Shown here: positions 35,936 to 43,359 of the stretch, in pieces
How positions within the stretch are numbered: the first letter of the stretch is position 1
Layout: each line of letters begins with the position of its first letter
Assembly: GCA_019694755.1 (NCBI GenBank)
Contig: JAIBBI010000010.1
Span: 1 to 64,000 of the forward strand
DNA: 64,000 nt
Direction of reading: 5' to 3'
DNA from: Gemmataceae bacterium
GTDB taxonomy: Bacteria; Planctomycetota; Planctomycetia; Gemmatales; Gemmataceae
The notes under the pieces: generated by a model
What the model was told of the DNA's origin: nothing
Seen by the model: only the letters and a program-made list of their open reading frames with translations
The model's database searches: none
Made by a program: the position numbers and the translations under genes

Positions 35936-37705
35936 TCATACAATCCCGTGCAGCGGCCCACCGGGCTTGCCGAGTTCGTCGACCCGCTTTTCGACGGTCG
36001 GGTCGGGCTCGACGGGCGGGGCGTGCCGTGGCTTGATCCGCGCGTCGATCACCAGCGGCCCGGTACAGCCCCAATGCTTGTCGCGGACGAACGCACCCCC
36101 GCCGTGGATGTCGGTAGCCGGGTCGCTGCGCGTAAACGTTACCCAGAGCCAGTTGTTCAAGGCCTGGCTGCAGAAGTCCGGATCGTCCACCAGCAACACC
36201 AGCGGGAACCCGTCGAGCGCGGGCAGTTGGGCCGCGAACGCACCCGCATCGCCAGTACCGCGAACGGCGAGGATGCCCGGCGCGCACACCCGGGCGTCGG
36301 GGAGCGACAGCCCCGCGGGTAGCGATGTCGCCAGCGTCCGCCGTGGCATGCCCGCGGCCGCGATCACCACCTTCGACCCTTCGTTGATGGCGGTGCCGCT
36401 GTAGTCGAGCGTGTCGATCGTCGTACAGGTCTGGAAGTGGAGATCTCTGGACCAGTCGACACGTTCCAGCACGTGGCGGAAGAAAGCGCCGATGTCGCGG
36501 ACGCCCGGCGGGTTGTCTTCTTTCGCCACGATCACGAGGTACTTGGCCAGCGAAAGCTGCCCCTGGCCGAGCAGGGCGTTGGCGATGGTGAGCAGTTCCA
36601 TCGGCTTGCGCTCGGCCGCGTACGGCACGTACCGCTCGCTGCCCGTGGCCAGCAGCAGCGGGTGGACCCCGGCCGCGTCGACGGCGTTGACTTCGTGCAG
36701 GCCGGCGACGACGGTCGGCAGCACCGGCCCGGTGAGTTCGTGGATCAGATCGCCGAAGCTGGTGTCTTCCTGCGGCGGCCGGCCGACGACGGTGAACGGC
36801 CAGACCGCGTCGGGCCGGGCGAACACGCCGTCGACCCGTAGCACCGGGAAGTCGTGCGTCAGACTGTAGTAGCCGAGATGATCGCCGAACGGCCCCTCGG
36901 GCTTGAGCCCCTCGGCAATCGTGCCGGTGATGACGAAGTCGGCATCGGCGAAGACCGGGCCGCCCTTCATCAGGCGGACCCGCCGGCCGCCCAGCGCGCC
37001 GGCGAACGCCAACTCGGGCAGCCCCTCCGGCAGCGGCATGACGGCGGCGACGGCCAGCGCGCGCGGCCCGCCCACGGCGACGGCGACCCGCAGCGATTCG
37101 CCGCGGGCCTTGGCTTTCGCATGGTGGACGCCGATGCCGCGATGGATCTGGTAATGCAGACCGACTTCGTGATCGGGGTCGAACTGGTTGCCGGCGATCT
37201 GCACGCGGTACATGCCGAGGTTGGCGTGACGCCAGCCGGGCCGGCCGGGCTCTTCGGTATAAACCTGCGGCAGCGTGACGAACGGCCCGCCGTCGCGGGG
37301 CCAGCACACGACCGGCGGCAAGTCGCGCAGCGACACGGGCACGAGCGGCGACGACCGCACGTACTTCGGCCGGGCGTGCCAGAGCGTCCGCGGGACGCCG
37401 CGATACTTCCACGGCTCGCGGAAGAACCGCCCGGGATCGACCTTGAGATCGACGAGTCGCTCGACGGCGTGCAGGGTGTCGCGGAACAGGAAGCGGGCCC
37501 GGTCGAGCGTGCCGAACATGTTGCTGACCAGCGGCCAGCGGCAGCCCCGCGCCCGGGTGAAGAGAAGGGCCGGCCCCCCGGCCTGGTAGACCCGCCGGTG
37601 AACGGCCGCGACTTCCAGATAGGGGTCGAGTTCCGCGTCGATCCGGACCAGCCGCCCGGACCGCTCGAGATCGGCAATGCACAGTCGCAGCGACGCGTAA
37701 CCCAT
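35936..37705 (-). CDS. UbiD family decarboxylase
   Basis: This 589-residue protein matches the UbiD family of prenylated-FMN-dependent (de)carboxylases. Landmarks are the EGPFGDHLGYYS motif near residue 300, GNQFDPDHEVGLHYQIHRG near 170, and the C-terminal DIHGGGAFVRDKHWG region near 545. Family members decarboxylate aromatic or alpha,beta-unsaturated acids, including a ubiquinone or menaquinone precursor. No UbiX (prFMN synthase) or quinone gene is next to it, so the substrate is unknown. It begins with ATG at 37705. Confidence 0.9.
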   Translation of the reverse strand: MGYASLRLCIADLERSGRLVRIDAELDPYLEVAAVHRRVYQAGGPALLFTRARGCRWPLVSNMFGTLDRARFLFRDTLHAVERLVDLKVDPGRFFREPWKYRGVPRTLWHARPKYVRSSPLVPVSLRDLPPVVCWPRDGGPFVTLPQVYTEEPGRPGWRHANLGMYRVQIAGNQFDPDHEVGLHYQIHRGIGVHHAKAKARGESLRVAVAVGGPRALAVAAVMPLPEGLPELAFAGALGGRRVRLMKGGPVFADADFVITGTIAEGLKPEGPFGDHLGYYSLTHDFPVLRVDGVFARPDAVWPFTVVGRPPQEDTSFGDLIHELTGPVLPTVVAGLHEVNAVDAAGVHPLLLATGSERYVPYAAERKPMELLTIANALLGQGQLSLAKYLVIVAKEDNPPGVRDIGAFFRHVLERVDWSRDLHFQTCTTIDTLDYSGTAINEGSKVVIAAAGMPRRTLATSLPAGLSLPDARVCAPGILAVRGTGDAGAFAAQLPALDGFPLVLLVDDPDFCSQALNNWLWVTFTRSDPATDIHGGGAFVRDKHWGCTGPLVIDARIKPRHAPPVEPDPTVEKRVDELGKPGGPLHGIV

Positions 37706-37866
37706 CCGCCCGGTTGCTCCAACGTAATCGTGTCACGATAGGAACCGCAGGCGGGTGCGGATGGGTAACGAGAAGTCCGTGGCGATGAAAGACCGATCAG
37801 CTGGGTGTGCAGCGACACAACATCGCATGCCTACCCAACCGATCGAAACTACCGCCTCATCCCCCG

Positions 37867-37895
37867 AAACAAAAACACCCGGCGTTGCCGGGTGT
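37867..37895 (-). terminator. Rho-independent terminator of the ACT-domain gene
   Basis: On the minus strand, a perfect 9-bp stem (37887-37895 with 37875-37883, loop of three) is followed by a T-rich tail (complement of 37867-37874). It lies just downstream of the ACT-domain gene stop. Confidence 0.85.
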
Positions 37896-37906
37896 GTAGG
37901 GTTGGC

Positions 37907-38380
37907 TCAGGCCATGGCGGGTTCTTTGACGGCCATTTCCTTGGCTTTGGCTTCGGTGCCGATCTGGGCCAGAATCGTGGCCGCCTTGTTGGCGTCGACG
38001 GGGTTATCGAAAGCGGCATATCCGATGAACTTGGGGCCGAGCACGGTCATGGTCAGACCGGTGAAACTGATGTCGGCCAGCGCCCATTCCTTGGTCAGCC
38101 GGGCGGCCAGGCCGGACTGGTTGTCGCCTTCGACGCGGACGATGACCGGCGAGAACACTTCGCGCAGTCCGACGGCCTTGGCGGCCCGCGTCTGTTCGGG
38201 TCCGGTGACCGGAGCGATGTAAAGGATGCCGGTGCCCGGGCGGTCGGGCTGACGGCGCGTACCGACGTATTGAAGATTGGCCCCGGCTTCGGCCAGAGCA
38301 TGAAGCTTGTTCGCGACGCCGCCGGCCTCGTCGGGCACTTCGCAGGCCCAGACATGGACACGGTCGAGGTGGAAACTCAT
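37907..38380 (-). CDS. ACT domain-containing protein
   Basis: This 157-residue protein opens MSFHLDRVHVWACEVPDEAGGVANKLHALAEAGANLQYV, a regulatory ACT-domain pattern (DxxGxxxxxxxxLAxxGxN). A second ACT-like unit runs from about 70 to 140 (VEGDNQSGLAARLTKEWALADISFTGLTM). No enzyme domain is attached, so it may bind an amino acid and act as a sensor or subunit of another protein. I chose the ATG at 38380, with GAGGG upstream, because upstream sequence lacks coding character. A strong terminator follows. Confidence 0.82.
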   Translation of the reverse strand: MSFHLDRVHVWACEVPDEAGGVANKLHALAEAGANLQYVGTRRQPDRPGTGILYIAPVTGPEQTRAAKAVGLREVFSPVIVRVEGDNQSGLAARLTKEWALADISFTGLTMTVLGPKFIGYAAFDNPVDANKAATILAQIGTEAKAKEMAVKEPAMA

Positions 38381-38503
38381 TGGAGAACCCTCGCCAGAGG
38401 AGAAGGGCGACACCGGGGCGATTGTATCACGACGGCGACCGCGATGAAACATCCGCATGGGGAATTGGAGAAGATTTTTGGAAGGTTGTGGAAACTCCGC
38501 GGC

Positions 38504-38536
38504 AAAAAAAAGCGGAGCGGGATAATCCCGCTCCGC
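38504..38536 (-). terminator. Rho-independent terminator of the first DUF1559 gene
   Basis: On the minus strand, a perfect 11-bp stem (38526-38536 with 38512-38522, loop of three) is followed by eight T residues (complement of 38504-38511). It lies about 30 bp after the gene's stop. Confidence 0.9.
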
Positions 38537-38565
38537 CGGTGGTTTCGATTGTCGGACCGATAGCG

Positions 38566-39507
38566 TCAATCGACGTAGTCGGTGCCCGGGTTGATCCCCG
38601 CCTGGCGTGTATACAGGGCAAGGAAGGTCGCCGGCTTGAGGTTGGCCTTCAGGAAGTGAACTGAGCCATCGCCGAACAAGTAATTCGCTCCACCCTGGTG
38701 GAAGCTGTAAATTTCGTTGTTGTTGTGGCAGTTCACGGTCGAGTTGTTGCACCATACCTGCAGGTAGATGGCGTGAATATCGCTCGACCAGACTGAAGAA
38801 CTGTCGGTCCCGACGGAGCCGTTGGATGCGGAGCTGCCCGCGACGTAGTAGATCGGCCGACCGACATCTTCCACAAACACCATAGTCTGAGCCAAGCCGT
38901 CTTCGACATCAGCCACGCGAGTCGGCGGCGTCGGCGGGTATGTGCTGCCGCTGAAATTTGGCGGCGGGTTCCACGCTTCCCATGGGTGGTGCCAGAAGCC
39001 GCGGCCCTTCTTCTGGCGATTCTCATTGCCCGTCAGGCCGACGCCGGTCATTGCGGTCGAATCCCACGCGATGGCGACGGCGTAGTCGCAAGGACCTTTC
39101 GCGCGTTCCCTTGGCACGGACGGGCAAATCAGAATATCAATCTTCTGATCACCCAGCGGCAGGTTGGCCGCGCTGTCCCAGTCGGCACGGTAGTTATACT
39201 TCGCTGCAAGTGCACCCTGGTCCATGTACGCCAGGAGATCAGGAATGATGGACCGGCCGTAATGCTGCTTGCCGTCCAATTCGAGTCGCTGATATTCCAA
39301 GCCGACCCCGAAGTCGCCCTTTTCACTGTTCTTGTTGTGCAGGGCAATGCCCAATTGCTTCATGTTGTTGTAGCAGCGAACCTTGGCGGCCGCTTCACGG
39401 ACTTTCTGTACGGCCGGCAGCAGCAGGCCGATCAGAATCGCGATGATGGCAATCACCACGAGTAACTCGATCAGGGTAAAACCCCGTCGGCGGACGACGC
39501 GCACCAT
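38566..39507 (-). CDS. DUF1559 domain-containing protein (pseudopilin-like)
   Basis: This 313-residue protein starts [25 protein letters not shown], a type II/IV pseudopilin-like methylation and membrane segment, followed by the [12 protein letters not shown] continuation typical of planctomycete DUF1559 proteins. The C-terminal end has the conserved [19 protein letters not shown] block. These proteins are abundant in planctomycetes and thought to be surface or secretion-related, but their function is unknown. The ATG at 39507 is favoured by GGAGGG six bases upstream. It stands alone with its own terminator. Confidence 0.93.
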   Translation of the reverse strand: MVRVVRRRGFTLIELLVVIAIIAILIGLLLPAVQKVREAAAKVRCYNNMKQLGIALHNKNSEKGDFGVGLEYQRLELDGKQHYGRSIIPDLLAYMDQGALAAKYNYRADWDSAANLPLGDQKIDILICPSVPRERAKGPCDYAVAIAWDSTAMTGVGLTGNENRQKKGRGFWHHPWEAWNPPPNFSGSTYPPTPPTRVADVEDGLAQTMVFVEDVGRPIYYVAGSSASNGSVGTDSSSVWSSDIHAIYLQVWCNNSTVNCHNNNEIYSFHQGGANYLFGDGSVHFLKANLKPATFLALYTRQAGINPGTDYVD

Positions 39508-39639
39508 GCGACACCCTCCCGAATGCGATGTGGACGGACTACCCAACACTGAATTGTTGGAGTACGTTCTCAGATTACACTCATGACCCGGAAAGAGCAA
39601 CAGAAATCTCACAATTTTTTCCCGAAGCCCGAAACAAAG

Positions 39640-39666
39640 AAACCCCGCGGGCGTTCCGCGGGGTTT
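39640..39666 (-). terminator. Hairpin terminator of the second DUF1559 gene
   Basis: Arms 39640-39650 and 39656-39666 pair perfectly over 11 bp (loop of five). On the minus strand the stem is followed by a CTTTG-type T-rich stretch. It follows the stop of the DUF1559 gene at 39699. Confidence 0.85.
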
Positions 39667-39698
39667 CGGGATTGTTCAGGATGTCAGCCGAACGATTC

Positions 39699-40787
39699 TT
39701 ACCAGTCCTGGCCGAGCGTTTCGTTGCCGCTCGGGGTGACGACCGCGAAGAAGGTGTTCGGGCTGATGTTGCCCGGGATGGTGCGGGTCGAGACGTCGCC
39801 CATGCACACGATCATACCACCGGTGTGCGGGGTCTGCGGCATACGGGCGTCGCAGACGATCGTGCCGCGGGGAGCGACCTGGAAGCCGCTGGGAGCCGAG
39901 ATGCCGGCCACGGAGCCGACCGTCGCCCAGCTGGCGACCGCGGTGCCACCGCTCGAGCCGTTGCCACCCCACGTGCCGGGGACGGCCGAACCGGCCACCG
40001 ACGGAACCGGGGAACGCGGCACGAACTGGATGCAGTTCGGGGCGGCCTGCGGGAAGGTGCCGGTGGTCGGCATCTTGGTCGCGAAGCTCGCGGTCTGAGC
40101 GCTGTAGGCGCCGAGACCCCAGAGGCACAGCACGTCGGCGCCAGTCGAGGTGGGAGCGGTCGAGCCGTTACCCATCTTGCAGACCTGGTACCGTTCGGCG
40201 AGCATGATCGTGGTGCTGGTTCCGTCGATCATGGTCTTGATGCCGGCGCCCGATTCAAAGAGCGAGCCGTTGGCCGGGTAGCTGGTGGTGGCGTAGGTGC
40301 CGTTCGAGATGGCCGGGGTCGCACCGGTCACAGTGACGGCGGTGTAGCTGCCGGGCGCACCGGCCTGAGCTCCGTCCGGAGCTGACGGGTCGGCGGGGCT
40401 GATGTAGGCGCGAACGATGGTGCCGGCGGCTCCCGGAGGAGTCGTGGCAGTGCCGGCCTTCCAGTAGGTGTTGCCGGTCGCGGGGACCCACAACTGGTAG
40501 ATGTTGCCCGCTTCCATCTGGGGCAGGATCTGGAAGTGCAGTGACGCGTAGCCACCACCGGTCGGAGCGCCGGTGCCGAAGTCAGCGATGGTCGGGAAGC
40601 GACCGTTGCTGCTGTCGTGGAACGAGTGGATCGCGATGCCGATCTGCCGGATGTTGTTCTGGCTCCGGGTACGGTTGGCAGCCTCGCGGACCTTCTGCAC
40701 CGCGGGCAGGAGCAGGCCGATGAGGATCGCGATGATCGCGATCACCACCAGCAGCTCGATGAGGGTGAAACCCTTCCGACGAATCAT
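39699..40787 (-). CDS. DUF1559 domain-containing protein (pseudopilin-like), second copy
   Basis: This 362-residue protein begins [22 protein letters not shown] and continues [34 protein letters not shown], the DUF1559 pattern. The rest is Gly/Thr/Ser/Ala-rich and differs much from the neighbouring DUF1559 protein apart from the N-terminal third. The C-terminal block [13 protein letters not shown] occupies the place of the usual GDGSV block. An AGGAG site six bases before ATG at 40787 supports the start. It likely sits in the envelope or outside the cell with its N-terminal helix in the membrane. Confidence 0.93.
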   Translation of the reverse strand: MIRRKGFTLIELLVVIAIIAILIGLLLPAVQKVREAANRTRSQNNIRQIGIAIHSFHDSSNGRFPTIADFGTGAPTGGGYASLHFQILPQMEAGNIYQLWVPATGNTYWKAGTATTPPGAAGTIVRAYISPADPSAPDGAQAGAPGSYTAVTVTGATPAISNGTYATTSYPANGSLFESGAGIKTMIDGTSTTIMLAERYQVCKMGNGSTAPTSTGADVLCLWGLGAYSAQTASFATKMPTTGTFPQAAPNCIQFVPRSPVPSVAGSAVPGTWGGNGSSGGTAVASWATVGSVAGISAPSGFQVAPRGTIVCDARMPQTPHTGGMIVCMGDVSTRTIPGNISPNTFFAVVTPSGNETLGQDW

Positions 40788-41262
40788 GACAGTCTCCTGA
40801 TAGAAAAGGCCAAATGCACCGGCCCGACCTACGGACCGATCATTACGGATAGATGACGACGTGCGGCGAGGACCGCCTGTCCTCTCATTGTATCGGCACG
40901 GGAGTAACCGGACCGCGCAGGATCCGAATCATCTCTGTGCTGATTTTTGCATGGTACTCCGTCGGTATCCCCGGATCAATGGGGTGTTTCAAAAAAATGG
41001 GTCTTTCCGTCCCGACGGGGGAAAAGGGGCCGCCTCGGGTAATTCGGGTAATCTCTCGAATAATGGCGATTCCGTGGTATTTTTCCGATTGACCGCCGAA
41101 TTCTTCACGTTTGACCCGGGAAATGCCGACAGACTCCGGCTTGACAGGACCGTCCCACGGGTTATGGTGCGCCCACGAATCGACGCCCCCCGCATCGATT
41201 CGGGCGGTCGGCAGGAATCCCTTCTGCGATCGCGTCCCGCTGAATCCAGGAAGGATCCTGCC
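40788..41262. other. 475-bp divergent regulatory region
   Basis: No gene is supported here. It separates the divergent DUF1559 and PEP-CTERM genes and should carry promoters for both. A TACAAT-like -10 on the minus strand is at 40887-40892 (weak, no clear -35). A good plus-strand promoter is listed separately. An A-run near 40990 and the rest show nothing I can identify. Confidence 0.5.
41141..41168 (+). promoter_or_regulatory. Candidate sigma-70 promoter of the PEP-CTERM gene
   Basis: TTGACA at 41141-41146 and TATGGT at 41163-41168 are separated by 16 bp. The start codon is about 95 bp downstream. The match to -35 is perfect, to -10 moderate. Confidence 0.5.
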
Positions 41263-41922
41263 ATGAACCGCTGGTGGACGGCCGCGGCCCTGTTGTCTTC
41301 GCCCGTCATTCTCGGACTCGAGGCGAGCCCCGCCGCGGCCCAATCGCAGTATGCGATCTCAATCATCATGACCACGCTGGGGACCGACGGCACCCCGGTC
41401 ACTACCGCGATGGAACTGCCACCCGGCTCGTCGGTCACCGTGAAGACCGGCCCGGCCGACATGGCCTGCCAGAATATGCCGCCTGCCCCTCCCACCAACG
41501 CCGGCAACACGCCCGGCGCACCGGGTGGCGGCGGATCAGGCGGTGGAGCCGGCGGCTCGAATGCGGGTAGCAACACCTCCATGCCAACACCGAACACTCC
41601 TTCGGTCCCCAGCGGTGCGACCGGCAACCCGGCCTCCGGGGGCGGTACGAACGAAACGCCGACCCCTCCTGCCACTTCAGAAACTCCGACCGGCGAACCG
41701 GAAGTTCCCGCGCCGCCGGTCGTCCTGCCACCGGTCACCGATCCGGTGCCGACTCCGGTGGACCCGCCGCCGACCGTTCCGGTGGACGACGGTGGCACTC
41801 CGACCGTCCCGGTGCCGACCTCTCCCCCCGGACCGAACGAGACGCCGGAACCCGCGACGCTCACCCTCGCGGCCCTCGGCATCCTGGGTGCGGCCGGCTA
41901 CTCCCGCCGTCGCAAGTCCTGA
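41263..41922 (+). CDS. PEP-CTERM sorting domain protein, Pro/Thr/Gly-rich
   Basis: This 219-residue exported protein has a signal peptide (cleavage probably after about residue 26, SPAAAQS). A short folded stretch (about 27-70) with MTTLGTDGTPVTTAMELPPGSSVTV is followed by a low-complexity Gly/Ser/Asn and then Pro/Thr/Val spacer (about 75-190). It ends with the PEP-CTERM sorting signal: TPEPATLTLAALGILGAAGYSRRRKS, with PEP motif, hydrophobic helix and basic tail. The signal is normally processed by an exosortase, which is not in the window. The AAGGA upstream and the ATG at 41263 fit. Confidence 0.85.
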   Translation: MNRWWTAAALLSSPVILGLEASPAAAQSQYAISIIMTTLGTDGTPVTTAMELPPGSSVTVKTGPADMACQNMPPAPPTNAGNTPGAPGGGGSGGGAGGSNAGSNTSMPTPNTPSVPSGATGNPASGGGTNETPTPPATSETPTGEPEVPAPPVVLPPVTDPVPTPVDPPPTVPVDDGGTPTVPVPTSPPGPNETPEPATLTLAALGILGAAGYSRRRKS

Positions 41923-41944
41923 GTCTTCACTCGACCCGTTGAAA

Positions 41945-41983
41945 CACGAAAGCCGTGGCGAATGTGCCGCGGCTTTTTTCGTG
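41945..41983 (+). terminator. Rho-independent terminator of the PEP-CTERM gene
   Basis: Arms 41949-41959 and 41966-41976 pair over 11 bp with one G-T wobble, and a T run at 41974-41979 follows. Outer cacg/cgtg bases at the ends extend the stem. Confidence 0.85.
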
Positions 41984-42060
41984 CGCGCGACCGCCCGGCC
42001 CCTCCCGCTTTTGACCGCCGGTGCCGCCTCTGATACTGTGAACACATGATCCGGAGGCCG

Positions 42061-43302
42061 ATGATGTCCCGATTTGCGATTGCCTGTCTGCTCCTCATCC
42101 CCGCGCTGGCCCCGGCCCAAAGCTCTTCGCCGGAGCCGCTCAAGGGCCCCGAACGGGCGATGTTTCAGGACATCCGCGGCGGGAAAGAGAAAGTCACCGA
42201 CGCCAATCGCGGCGTCATCGAGAAGCAGGCGAAGTATTTCGCCGGCCAGCTCACCGACCCCGTCCGACTCCGCAACGACTCCCTGGCCCAGGTGATTGAA
42301 GACGCGATCATTGAGTTCGGCGTCATCCGCTCGAACCGGCCCAAGGTCATCAAGCAGGAATCGCTCGACTTTGCGTACGAGTTGGGCAACGCGCTCGTGA
42401 AAGAACTGGGCCCGGCCCTCAAGCACAACCGCAGCGTGGTCCGGATGAATGCCGCCCGCATGCTCTATGTGCTTGGGCTCATCGGCTACGACAAGGGCGT
42501 CGAGCCCGCGCTGGCCATGATCAACGATCCGAAGGAAAACGACGCCGTCAAACTCTGGGCACTGTCCGCGTTGACCTCCGCGCTCGGCTTCGAGATCGAC
42601 GCGGCCCTTCCCGAGCAGTCGGCGTTCCGCAAAGAGAACCGCGGACTCGAACACAAGTCGATCGTGGCGCTGTGCGACTTTATCATGAAGCCGCGTGACG
42701 TGACCAACCTGCCGCCCGAACAGGCCGCCGCATATCAATACGTGCGGTTGGAAGCCGTCAAAGCGCTCGGCTTCGCTCGGACGCCGCGGCTGGAGTTCGG
42801 CGGGCAGACGCTCGCGCGGCCGGCTCTGGTGCTGCTCAAAGTCGCGAATCGCGACGGCCTCGTGCCCGAGCCCTCGATCAAGGAGCGTGCGATGGCAATC
42901 GAAGGGTTTGGCCGACTGTTCCCGGTCGTCCGCACCAACGCGCCGCGCTCGGTGCAGTGCGACTACGCGGCCTTCGCCCTCGGGGCAGCCACGCTCGATC
43001 TCGCGACGGTGAAGATCAATAACCCGGCCGACATCATGATCCCTTGGAAAGTGAAGGCGGCGTGGATCGACTTCGGCCTGCAGACCTTCGCGGCCAATGC
43101 CGGCGGGATGAACCTCGACGGGGCGGCTGCCGCCAAAGACCTGGCCACCCACGCCAAGACCGACCTGCTCGACCCGATCTTCCAGGGCAATGCCGCCAAC
43201 GCCCAGGGGTTCCGCGAGTGGCTTACGGGCAACAAGCCGAAGTCTGCGTCGCTGTACAAAGACGAACCGGATTCGACCGTAAAACCGGCCGGCCTGCAGT
43301 GA
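42061..43302 (+). CDS. Exported hypothetical protein, HEAT-like helical
   Basis: This 413-residue protein starts with a signal peptide (MMSRFAIACLLLIPALAPAQS). The rest is helix-rich, with several units that resemble HEAT or armadillo repeats (for example VVRMNAARMLYVLGLIGYDKGVEPALAMI near 125-155, and VRLEAVKALGFAR near 225), but no family is certain. The N-terminal region has a GKEKVTDANRGVIEKQAKYF stretch. GGAGG at 42053-42057 sits just upstream; ATG at 42061 or 42064 are both possible. The zinc-ribbon/TPR gene follows 57 bp later, so the two may be one unit. Function unknown. Confidence 0.72.
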   Translation: MMSRFAIACLLLIPALAPAQSSSPEPLKGPERAMFQDIRGGKEKVTDANRGVIEKQAKYFAGQLTDPVRLRNDSLAQVIEDAIIEFGVIRSNRPKVIKQESLDFAYELGNALVKELGPALKHNRSVVRMNAARMLYVLGLIGYDKGVEPALAMINDPKENDAVKLWALSALTSALGFEIDAALPEQSAFRKENRGLEHKSIVALCDFIMKPRDVTNLPPEQAAAYQYVRLEAVKALGFARTPRLEFGGQTLARPALVLLKVANRDGLVPEPSIKERAMAIEGFGRLFPVVRTNAPRSVQCDYAAFALGAATLDLATVKINNPADIMIPWKVKAAWIDFGLQTFAANAGGMNLDGAAAAKDLATHAKTDLLDPIFQGNAANAQGFREWLTGNKPKSASLYKDEPDSTVKPAGLQ

Positions 43303-43359
43303 CCACCGGCGACGGGGGGCCGTACACTGGCCCCATTCCCGTCGAGTCTCCGGTGCGCC

